In this document: in pieces, positions 36,437 to 45,400 of the stretch
Position numbering within the stretch: position 1 is the stretch's first letter
Layout: every line of letters starts with the position of its first letter
Assembly: GCF_910588665.1 (NCBI RefSeq)
Contig: NZ_CAJUPR010000004.1
Span: forward strand, 165,735-229,734
Direction of reading: 5' to 3'
Origin: an uncultured Brachyspira sp.
GTDB lineage: Bacteria > Spirochaetota > Brachyspiria > Brachyspirales > Brachyspiraceae
DNA length: 64,000 bases
Notes under the pieces: model-generated
Database searches by the model: none
What the model saw: the letters and a program-made list of their open reading frames with translations, nothing else
Told to the model about the DNA's origin: nothing
Program-made: the position numbers and the translations under genes

Positions 36437-39400
36437 ATGAATGCTAGGGGTAAGTCCAAAAAGAAAATCAAAGAGAATGACAGTCCTTTTTTAAACTTAA
36501 ATGCTGATTCCGAGAAACAGGAAAAGGCTTCTATTAAAACCATAGCAAACAGCGTTATTATTACAGAGAGTGATAATAAGCGTATAGACAGAAATAAAAA
36601 AGAATATGACTTAGAAATATCAGATGCTTCCCGTAAAGATTGGCTTTATTATACAAGATCTCCCTTAATGAATAATTACAGAGATAATCTTTACAGAGAG
36701 TATTACAGCTTATCGGTGCTTTTATCTTTAAGGGGAGATAATAACAATGAAATAACACTTGGACTTTCTTTAAAATTAATAGATTTAGAAAATAAAAAAG
36801 AATACAGAGCGGGGGAGCTCGAGAGTTTTTTATTTTCATGCGTTGTCGGAAGCAGACAGACTATAGAATATAATGAGAAAATAATAGAACTTGAGGATTT
36901 CAGCAAAGCGGAAGCAAAATTAATAAGATTTTTAAATAATTTGTATGCCGATGCAAAGCAAGTGCAGGAAAACGGCAAATTATGGTTTAAAGATTATGAT
37001 GCTTATCAATGTCTGAAGCTTTTAAAAGATATTGCTAATATAAGGCTTGAAAGCAGGGTTATAACATTCAGCGATGAAGTTCTTAATCTGCAGCTGGAAA
37101 GCTTTTATAGTGAAGAAAAGAATTTAATTCTTAATTTGTCAATTAAAGATGTTGATTTAAATAGAGTATATGCATTCGGAGAAAACTGTCCTTTTATATT
37201 ATATAAAGATATATTTTATGAAACTAATCCTTCATATCCGAAAATAAAAAAAAATATATTTAAAGACAGTATAATTGTAAAAAAAGAATATATAAAAGAT
37301 TTTTGCTCAAGGGTTCTTCCTAACTTAAAAAAAGATTTTAATAATATAGAACTTCCTAAAGATATTAAAGAGAATGATATATTATCGTTTCCAGCTCAGG
37401 CATTGCTCTTTTTGGATTATGATGGTGCTAATGTGTTTTCAACTATTAAATTCAAATACGGTCCTTTTACAGTAGATCCTTATTCGGGTAAATTTACAAG
37501 CGGAAATATGTTTGACCATGAGGTTTCGGAAATTTACAGAGATAGCGAAAAAGAAGAATATTTCTGCAGAACATTATCAAAATATTTGGATAAAGTAGGA
37601 GATTATACTTTTTCAACCTCTGATGATGAAAAAATATTTTATTTATGCTACAAAATACTTCCGTATCTTCAGGACAGAGGCTGGACTTGCTATTACAGCG
37701 AATCTTTTAAATCTCTGAAATTAAATGTTAAGCCTTTAAAAATGAGAGTTTCTTTAACTAAAGATATTAACTTTTTTGAGATTAATTTTTCTTTTGAAGG
37801 AGTTAAAGAAATACATGATTTATCGGATATTATAAGAGCCGTAAAAACCGAAAATAAGGAATATATAAGACTTCAGAACGGTTCATTTGTTCCTATAGAT
37901 TTGGAAGTAATTGATTATATTGCCAAGATGTTTAAAGAGAATCCTATAGAACAAAAGGAGGATAACAGATATTTGCTGCCTATGTTCAGCGCTCCTTATT
38001 TTGCTGATATGCTTGAAAAACACAGCGGCATAGAATTAGATTTAGACGACAATGCTGCTGATTCTATAGCCAATATAAAAAAAGTGGATTATGATGAAAA
38101 GCCTCCTGAAACTATAGTAGGCGATTTTAGAAGCTATCAATTAGTCGGGTATAAATGGCTTAGAAAATTAGCCGACATGTCATTAAACGGTATACTTGCC
38201 GATGATATGGGTCTTGGAAAGAGCTTTCAGACTATAGCTGCAATATTAAAAGAAAAAGAAAACGGCATCAGTCTTACTTCTTTAATAGTAGCTCCAACCT
38301 CATGCGTTGCTAATTGGGAATGCGAGATTAAAAAATTTGCACCTTCTCTTGAAGTTATAGTTTTATCCGGCAATTTAAAAACAAGAATGAAAAAGATTAG
38401 AGCTGTAAGCAATTATGATGTAGCTGTAATATCATATTCTGCATTAAGACGAGATGTAAAAGCATTAAGCGTCAATCAGTTTAATTATTTAATACTTGAT
38501 GAGGCTCAGCATATAAAAAATGCCAATACTCAGAATGCTAAAATGGTAAAAAGCTTAAAATCATTGAAAAGGCTTGCATTAAGCGGTACACCTATAGAAA
38601 ATAGTATAAGCGAGATGTGGTCTATGTTTGATTTTCTTATGCCCGGATTTTTAGGCAGGTATAAGGATTTTGCAGAAAATTATGAAGCTCCTATACTTGC
38701 AGGATTGGACAGTTCAAGCGAGGCTTTAGATAATTTAAAAAATAGAATAGCGCCTTTTATATTAAGAAGATTGAAAAACGATGTTCTTAAAGATCTGCCT
38801 CCTAAACATACAGTAGTAAGCTACTGCGATTTAACAAAAGATCAGAAAGAACTTTATATGTCTATACTTGAAGCGGCTAGAATAGAAATATTTGAAACTG
38901 TAAAAAGAAAAGGCTTTGCCCAGTCGCATATAGAAATATTTTCAGCATTAACAAGATTAAGACAGGTATGCTGTCATCCTAAACTTATGCATAATGATTT
39001 GAGAAAAGAGAGTCATACAAGCGGTAAGTTTAATATGTTTATAGAGATGATAAGGGAAGCTGTTTCAGGCGGGCATAATGTATTGGTATTCAGTTCTTTT
39101 ACAAGAATGCTTAATATTATGCGTATTGCTTTCAAAAAATTGGCAATAGATTATTTTTATTTAGACGGTGCTACAAAAGACAGAATGGATTTAGTGCATA
39201 GATTTAATAGAGGAGAGGCTCCTATATTTTTGCTTAGTCTAAAAGCCGCAGGCACAGGACTCACTCTAACTAAGGCTGATACAGTCATGCATTATGATTT
39301 GTGGTGGAATCCCGCTGTTGAAGATCAGGCTACAGACAGAGCATACAGAATAGGGCAGAAACGCATTGTAACTAATTATAAGCTTATTACAAGAGGTACT

Positions 39401-39523
39401 ATAGAAGAGAAAATACTTGAGCTTCAAAATAAAAAGCGTTTATTGATTAATACGGTTGTCGGCGATTCTATGACTGATATTAATAAATTAAGCTGGGAGG
39501 AGGTAAAGAATCTTATTAATTAA
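36437..39523 (+). CDS. SNF2-family DNA-dependent ATPase/helicase
   Basis: A 1028-residue Swi2/Snf2 translocase. The N-terminal half (about 1-560) is a poorly conserved SNF2-associated region. The motor has SYQLVGYKWLRKLADMSLNG, ILADDMGLGKSFQT (motif I), LILDEAQHIKN (II), ALSGTPIENS (III), LVFSSFTRML (IV), LSLKAAGTGLTLTKAD (V) and WWNPAVEDQATDRAYRIGQ (VI). All catalytic motifs are intact. Such proteins remodel protein-DNA or RNA polymerase complexes, and some act in defence. Here it is alone, divergent from the HARE-HTH gene across 488 bases. I cannot say which role applies. Confidence 0.93.
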   Translation: MNARGKSKKKIKENDSPFLNLNADSEKQEKASIKTIANSVIITESDNKRIDRNKKEYDLEISDASRKDWLYYTRSPLMNNYRDNLYREYYSLSVLLSLRGDNNNEITLGLSLKLIDLENKKEYRAGELESFLFSCVVGSRQTIEYNEKIIELEDFSKAEAKLIRFLNNLYADAKQVQENGKLWFKDYDAYQCLKLLKDIANIRLESRVITFSDEVLNLQLESFYSEEKNLILNLSIKDVDLNRVYAFGENCPFILYKDIFYETNPSYPKIKKNIFKDSIIVKKEYIKDFCSRVLPNLKKDFNNIELPKDIKENDILSFPAQALLFLDYDGANVFSTIKFKYGPFTVDPYSGKFTSGNMFDHEVSEIYRDSEKEEYFCRTLSKYLDKVGDYTFSTSDDEKIFYLCYKILPYLQDRGWTCYYSESFKSLKLNVKPLKMRVSLTKDINFFEINFSFEGVKEIHDLSDIIRAVKTENKEYIRLQNGSFVPIDLEVIDYIAKMFKENPIEQKEDNRYLLPMFSAPYFADMLEKHSGIELDLDDNAADSIANIKKVDYDEKPPETIVGDFRSYQLVGYKWLRKLADMSLNGILADDMGLGKSFQTIAAILKEKENGISLTSLIVAPTSCVANWECEIKKFAPSLEVIVLSGNLKTRMKKIRAVSNYDVAVISYSALRRDVKALSVNQFNYLILDEAQHIKNANTQNAKMVKSLKSLKRLALSGTPIENSISEMWSMFDFLMPGFLGRYKDFAENYEAPILAGLDSSSEALDNLKNRIAPFILRRLKNDVLKDLPPKHTVVSYCDLTKDQKELYMSILEAARIEIFETVKRKGFAQSHIEIFSALTRLRQVCCHPKLMHNDLRKESHTSGKFNMFIEMIREAVSGGHNVLVFSSFTRMLNIMRIAFKKLAIDYFYLDGATKDRMDLVHRFNRGEAPIFLLSLKAAGTGLTLTKADTVMHYDLWWNPAVEDQATDRAYRIGQKRIVTNYKLITRGTIEEKILELQNKKRLLINTVVGDSMTDINKLSWEEVKNLIN

Positions 39524-39804
39524 TATATGCTGAAAGTTTTTAAAATATTTTATTTATTTTTGTTTCAGGTTATTTTATAAAAAATAATATAAAATATAAT
39601 TTACTTTTTATTATATTTTTATATAATTATAAAATATAATAAAAATATTTGTTCAAAGATTTTTATTTTTTTAAATCTCTAATACAGCAAAATTAAAGAC
39701 TGATATTTTTCGGTATATAATAATATATATAATAAATTACAGTAAAAAAATTATAAGATTCATCTGCTAATATCTATTAAAATAATTATTATCGGAGCTT
39801 ACTT
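39524..39804. other. AT-rich intergenic region with no recognised gene
   Basis: About 280 bases after the SNF2 gene with runs of A and T. I see no open frame, tRNA or strong GC-containing hairpin. The decayed lipoprotein gene follows directly. Confidence 0.5.
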
Positions 39805-40183
39805 ATAAAAAAGCTGTTTTTAATTATGTTAATTGCATATTGTTATATGAAAGTCTCTATGATTCTAATAAATAAAAAAGCCTGCTAATCCAGATATATC
39901 TCTTAAAGGTATTTGGACAGGTTCAAGGAATGGTAAATATTTATCTTCTATAAAAGAGTTTGAATGGCTCAGCTGTTATTCATACAGATTTCATAATGAT
40001 AATTTAATGGGATATTATTCTATCAGAAAAAAGTATAACATAAAAATGACAAGATATATATTTGCTTATATTTTAAAAATAGAAAAAGATAAGCATTATT
40101 ATAAATAATATAATAATAGATACGATGATTGGAAAGAATTTAATTTAGAAAAAATAGATGATTATAATTATAAATGGTGTTGA
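39805..40183 (+). pseudogene. Decayed small lipoprotein gene
   Basis: A lipoprotein-like signal KKLFLIMLIAYC can be read from 39805, but the first codon is ATA instead of ATG. GGAG is present about ten bases upstream. After a frame change the reading resumes near 39870 as NPDISLKGIWTGSRNGKYL and continues with strand-like sequence to a TAA. It then continues in the same frame (YDDWKEFNLEKIDDYNYKW) to a TGA at 40181-40183. Start loss, a frameshift and an internal stop together indicate a pseudogene. The GIWTGS start of the mature part recalls small lipocalin-like proteins, as does the remnant at 54283-54613. Confidence 0.55.
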
Positions 40184-40243
40184 GTTAAAAAGAAATTAGA
40201 AATTTATAAAATAAATTGTAAATTATAGAACAAATAAAAAATA

Positions 40244-40577
40244 AGCGGAACTGTAAGCCGTATTCTGTCATTTAAGGTAAACATTTATCTTGTCATTATA
40301 TCACTACAATGCTTTAGCGAGCCACCTGAAACTTGGGAAAAGGGCTATCCGTTTCTGTTTGCTCTTGCCTCTCATGGGGTTTGCAATGCCATTTATGTCG
40401 CCATAAATGCGGTATGCTCTTACCATGCCTTTTCACCCTTACCAAATCGGCGGTATATTTTCTGCTGCACTTTCCATAGGCTTTCGCCTTCAAGCCGTTA
40501 GCTTGCATGATGCCCTTTAGAGGTACGGACTTTCCTCGGTATTAGCTGCTTAAATACCGCGTTTACCCGCTCCGCAT
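40244..40577 (-). ncRNA. rnpB: RNase P RNA, bacterial type A
   Basis: Catalytic RNA that removes 5' leaders of pre-tRNAs. Read on the minus strand it contains the conserved cores GAGGAAAGTCCG near the 5' end (CR-I), GAAAGTGCAGCAGAAA with ATACCGCC in the centre (CR-II/III side), and GACAGAATACGGCTTACAG at the 3' end (CR-V). The end helix P1 can form from GCGGA at the 5' end and TTCCGC at the 3' end. A T-rich run follows the 3' end. A TTGACA box lies upstream (40609-40614 on the plus strand as TGTCAA). The -10 box is ambiguous. The ends are given to within a few bases. Confidence 0.95.
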
Positions 40578-40696
40578 ATTTAATTACTTTATTATAAAAA
40601 TTATAAAATGTCAATCTTATTTTTTATTAAAATAATATTTTATCAGAGTTTTAAAATTTTGTTTGTATTTTTATTTCTTGAGTATATGTTTTATGC

Positions 40697-40724
40697 TTGA
40701 AAAAAATCGTCTGAATATTATAAT
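40697..40724 (+). promoter_or_regulatory. Candidate sigma-70 promoter of the hydrogenase gene
   Basis: TTGAAA at 40697-40702 and TATAAT at 40719-40724, with a 16-base spacer. This predicts a leader of about 30 bases ending in the AGGAGG ribosome site at 40751-40756. Confidence 0.6.
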
Positions 40725-40762
40725 ATATATAAAATTTATTATAAAAAATTAGGAGGATAAAA

Positions 40763-42238
40763 GTGAATATTAATAATAATGCTTCTCAGTTAAAAAAAGA
40801 TATATTTGTAAAGATAGCATTAATGTTTATTGAAGACAGATTAATAGAAGATATTGATAAACTGCCTATAGAAATAATACCTAGAGACAGCAAATCTATA
40901 AGATGCTGTATTCATAATGATAGAGAAATCATGAAAAACAGAATAATGGCAATACTTGGAATAAGCATAGAAGGCAAGGAGGACAGCGGCATATCTTTAT
41001 CGGAATATGCCAAATTAGCATTGGATAGGGATAAGCCCACTTGGCCTATGCTTACGGTATTTGATGAGGCATGTAATGCCTGCGTAAGAGCCAATTTTAT
41101 GGTTACAAATGCTTGTCAGGCTTGTTTAGCAAGACCTTGTATGGTAAATTGTCCTAAAGATGCAATAACTATATTAGATGAAAGAAGAGCTTATATAGAC
41201 AGTAATAAATGCATTAACTGCGGATTATGCTTAAAAAATTGTCCTTATCATGCTATTATTTATATACCTGTTCCATGCGAAGAATCTTGTCCTGTAGGCG
41301 CAATTAATAAAAATGAATATGGGAAAGAGGTAATAGATTATCATAAATGCATATTCTGCGGAAACTGCATGAGGGAATGTCCCTTCAGTGCTATAATGGA
41401 TAAAGGGCAGCTTATCGATGTTTTAAAGCATTTAAAAGATGATGAAAAAGTTAATGTAATGTATGCGCCTTCCATAGCTTCTCAATTTAATGCTAAGCCA
41501 GGACAAATTAAAAGCGCCTTATTAAAGATAGGATTTAATAATGTATGGGAAGTTGCTTTAGGAGCCGATATCACTTCAGATAAAGAAGCGGCTGAATTTG
41601 AGGAGAGAATGGAAAGAGGTGATAAATTAATGACAACTTCATGCTGTCCTGCTTATGTTAAAGCAGTAAGAAAACATGTACCTGAATTAATAGATTGCGT
41701 ATCTGAAACCAGAACACCTATGCATTATACCGCAGAGATGATGCATAACGAATATCCTGATGCGGTTAATGTATTTATAGGACCTTGTCTCGCTAAGAGA
41801 AGAGAAAGCATAGATGATGATTTAGTAGATTATTGTTTATCAATGGAGGAGCTTGAGGCTTTATTTATAGCTACAGGTACCGATGTTTCTAAAGAACCTG
41901 ATCTTGAAATTGAAAATATTCCTACCGCTTCGGGAAGAAAATATGCAGTAAGCGGAGGAGTTGCTGATGCTGTAAAAGTAAGATTAAAACATCCTGAAAA
42001 ATTAAAAGCCGCAGTTATTAATGGTCTTGATAAAGAAGGTATGAAGCAGCTTAAAGGCTACGGAAAAGTTCAATCGGGCGAGACTCCTATTAATGATGAT
42101 ACGCCTAATCTTGTGGAGGTTATGGCTTGCAATGGAGGATGTGTCGGAGGTCCTTGCGTAGTTAAAAATCCTAAGGCTGCGGCTGTTCAGCTGCAAAGAT
42201 ATGCCTCAACCGGCCTAGAAGTAAAAAGGCAAAAGTAA
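40763..42238 (+). CDS. [FeFe] hydrogenase, group B type
   Basis: Soluble iron hydrogenase for proton reduction or H2 oxidation. A GTG start follows AGGAGG by six bases. The N-terminal half has a cysteine-rich segment (CNACVRANFMVTNACQAC) and two ferredoxin-type 4Fe-4S motifs (CINCGLCLKNCP, CIFCGNCMRECP). The H-cluster domain has L1 TTSCCPAY (C294), L2 GPCLAKRRE (C342) and L3 MACNGGCVGGPC (C456, C460). TSCCPAY and MACNGGC instead of TSCCPGW and MACPGGC, together with the short N-terminus, point to the less-studied group B (TIGR04105-like) enzymes. Maturases HydE, F and G are not in the window. Length is 491 residues. Confidence 0.92.
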   Translation: MNINNNASQLKKDIFVKIALMFIEDRLIEDIDKLPIEIIPRDSKSIRCCIHNDREIMKNRIMAILGISIEGKEDSGISLSEYAKLALDRDKPTWPMLTVFDEACNACVRANFMVTNACQACLARPCMVNCPKDAITILDERRAYIDSNKCINCGLCLKNCPYHAIIYIPVPCEESCPVGAINKNEYGKEVIDYHKCIFCGNCMRECPFSAIMDKGQLIDVLKHLKDDEKVNVMYAPSIASQFNAKPGQIKSALLKIGFNNVWEVALGADITSDKEAAEFEERMERGDKLMTTSCCPAYVKAVRKHVPELIDCVSETRTPMHYTAEMMHNEYPDAVNVFIGPCLAKRRESIDDDLVDYCLSMEELEALFIATGTDVSKEPDLEIENIPTASGRKYAVSGGVADAVKVRLKHPEKLKAAVINGLDKEGMKQLKGYGKVQSGETPINDDTPNLVEVMACNGGCVGGPCVVKNPKAAAVQLQRYASTGLEVKRQK

Positions 42239-42270
42239 AAAAGACTGATATATATTTATAATTATTAAAA

Positions 42271-42306
42271 AGACAGGAGTTTATTTTTAAGTCTCTTGTC
42301 TTTTTT
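42271..42306 (+). terminator. Intrinsic terminator after the hydrogenase gene
   Basis: AGACAGGAG pairs with CTCTTGTCT (one G-T pair) with a 13-base loop, followed by a TTTTTT run at 42301-42306. Confidence 0.82.
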
Positions 42307-42337
42307 ATTAAATTTTAATGCTAATAATAAATTTAAA

Positions 42338-42368
42338 AAAGTGCGGCATTCTGAAAATACCGCACTTT
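42338..42368 (-). terminator. Intrinsic terminator after the alpha-2-macroglobulin gene
   Basis: AAAGTGCGG pairs perfectly with CCGCACTTT. On the minus strand the stem is followed by a T-run (complement of the A-run before 42341). It serves the large gene ending at 42426 and faces the hydrogenase terminator. Confidence 0.85.
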
Positions 42369-42425
42369 AATTATTGCTTGATGTATGTAAAAAAATTATT
42401 TATTTTATTTAAACATTATACGGTT

Positions 42426-45400
42426 TTATTTAGTCTCTATAATAATTTTATGCTGTCCGTCATAGCCGAATACTTCGCTGTTATACATCTCTTCAGCTTT
42501 AGTTGCAGGAAGCAGATATTCTCCCGGAGTAACTGCTCTGACTACATATTTATATATATGCTCTCCTTCGTTGAGGACATCTGCAAATAATAATATTTTG
42601 TCATTATAGTTTTCAGTATGATTAAATCCTCCCCACCAGTTTATATATTGATTGCCTGTTATGTCTTTAACTTCACTGCTTTCCGTATCAAATGAAGAGT
42701 TCAGTATTCTCATACCTGCTGCAATAGGAGTGTCAACAGCAACAAAATGTCTTTCATAAGGAACCGTAACTTTTACAACAACAACATATTCTTCGCCTTG
42801 CTTGAATCTGTCTTTAGCGAGATCTAATACTTTTCCTTCTTTGGTATGATATTCTCTTTCAACTTTTATTCCTGCATCTCTATTAACTGCTAAATTACGG
42901 GGCGCATAATTAAGCCTTACGCCGTAATAGAGTCTGCCGTTTCCATTGCGTTTTATATTGGCTAAGGCAGTTTTAGTATTTAAGTTGCTTAATCTGTCAT
43001 TCATAAACTCATCTAATGCATAGTTTTTTGTTAAGCTTGGCTGAGTTCTTGAGCTGAATGTTTCAGACATTAAAGTTTGTCCATGATATATAAACTCTGC
43101 TTTGAAATCAGGATTAACATTTTCATACTTTTTGAAATACATATTCATAGCGGCAAATACGGATACATTATCCTGAGTATTTAAATATCTGCCGTTTTTT
43201 CTTGATTGAACAAGCCATCTTACTACTTTTTCATTAACAGTATTATCATAGCCTGTTTCTATTAATGCATACAAAGCTACAGATGTATCTCTTACTGATG
43301 AGGAGTGTATCCAATACAAATTGGAATACATTTCTTCCAGTTCATAATGAGCGGTATTAGGATCTTCTTTAATTGTATTAAGTATATACTGTCTTACCTT
43401 AGCAAATGCATTATTATCATATTTATTATAGTACATAGCTCTCATTAACTGTACCTGTCCGTAAAAAGGCATATTATTAACATTAGGATATATCCTGTCT
43501 ATTATAGATTTTACATCATTAGAATTGTATCCGCCCTCTGCAAGCACTGCGGCAATATAGGCTACCGAAGAAAGATTAATATATTCGTCATCCCAGAATC
43601 TGGGTTTTTCAGATTCTCTGCTTTCAGCATAGCTTCTTATATATTCCAGTGCCGATTTTAGAGAGTTTTTGTCAATAGTATATCCTTCTTTTTCTGCTTT
43701 AATCATAGCATCTGCGGCATATGCAGTAAGCCATGGTGATATCCAAGTTTTACTAGTCCAATATGAGAATCCTCCGTTGAAGCTTTGATAATTCGGCATA
43801 TTTTTTAAGAAAGTTTGTACGGTATCATCAAGGCTTTCTTCAGTTATATCTGTAAGCTTCATATCTACCAATAATCTTTTGCTTGTTATTATAGGATAAA
43901 CTTTAGACAGCTGCTGTTCTAAGCATAGATAAGGATAGTTAATAAGATAATTTATGCCGCCAGTAAGCTCGCTGAATGCACTAGGCGACATATAAACTTC
44001 TAAGCTTCCAGCTCCTTTATATGCTTCAGTGATATTAGGCACTCTAATCATCAAATCTGTATTATTGTTTGTAGTGCTTGAGAATACGGCAACCGATTCT
44101 GTTGTCATAGGTACATTAACTTCAAATGATTTCTCAACAGCGTCCGTATATTCTCCGCCTCTTGCAAGTATTGTAACTTTGGCATCTCCTCTGTTTGTAG
44201 CCGCAATATCAAATCTTACATCTGCAACTGCTCCTTTAGCTACTTTTATTGTCTGAATATCATTTTCTATCATAGCATTGGAAGCCACAGCCTGAATCTC
44301 TATTTCTAAATCCTCATCGGAATAATTATATACCAAAGTACCTGCTTTTAATTTATCTTCAACATAGGCAAATTCAGGAAGCGTAGGCATAAGCATAATA
44401 TTTTTCTTAACCACCACAACATCATCTGAAGCTCCGAAATAACCGTCCTTATTTATAGCGGAAGCCATTATTCTGAATGATGTAATATTATCAGGAAGAT
44501 TAAATGTAACCGTTGCTTTGCCTTCGGCATCTGTTTTTACTCTTCCCTGATAGAACGCTGTTGTTAGGAAATTCTTTCTTATGCTGAATATATCCATACC
44601 CATAGCTTCAGCCTTAGACATTAAGGCATTAGCCGATCTCATTCCGTCTCCTCCCGGAGTGTCTCCTTTTTCTCCGTAATTTCGCTGTCCTATAAGATGT
44701 ATTCTTGTATCGGAACTTGATACGCTTAAAGGTCTTTTTCCGTAGAAAGTATTAAACCAATTTGGAGTTTTATATCCTATTAAATTTAATACTCCTACAT
44801 CAACTACGCTTAACATAATTTCCGTCTCCATAGGCTCGCTTTCTTTTGTTTCAACATACAAGTCTACAGTCATCTCGCTTCTAGGCTCTAAACTATCTGC
44901 AGATTTTATTATTTTTACATTAAGTTCTTTTTCACGGGGCGAAACTGAAAGACCTGCATAACCAATCTTAAATGAAGGCTTGCCCTCATCATTGGCATAA
45001 TTAGTGTAGGATTCATTTTCAACTCTTCCTTTGACGAGAGAAACTCCGACATATATATTAGGCAGATATTCAGGTTTTATGGGAATCTCTATTAAAGCAG
45101 TTGATCCTTCTATATTTGTTACATAAGAATCCATTACATATTCTCTTTCAACAGTTATCAAAGCAGTAGCACTTTCATAAGGAGATTTCACCATTATTTT
45201 AGCAGTTTCATAAGGCTTATACTCTTCTTTTTCTGTTATAAGTTCAAGTAAATCATCATCAAACATAGCCCAAGGAGCATAATCTTTACCTATAACATAC
45301 ATATACTCATCAGATTCAACCTCTCTGTATGCGGAATCTTGAGCACGTGCCTGCACTATATAGAGCCCTGATTTTTCAGGAGTAAAACTTAAAATAACAG

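Noticed and set aside
34977..39523. HARE-HTH and SNF2 genes as a two-component defence system
   Set aside because: They are divergent and separated by 488 bases, and nothing shows co-regulation. I keep them as separate genes.
40314..40508. Open frame on the minus strand inside the RNase P RNA gene
   Set aside because: The sequence is explained by rnpB. The frame has no ribosome site and no protein-like composition.
42318..42590. Plus-strand open frame between the hydrogenase and alpha-2-macroglobulin genes
   Set aside because: It overlaps both terminators and the end of the large gene and has no ribosome site.
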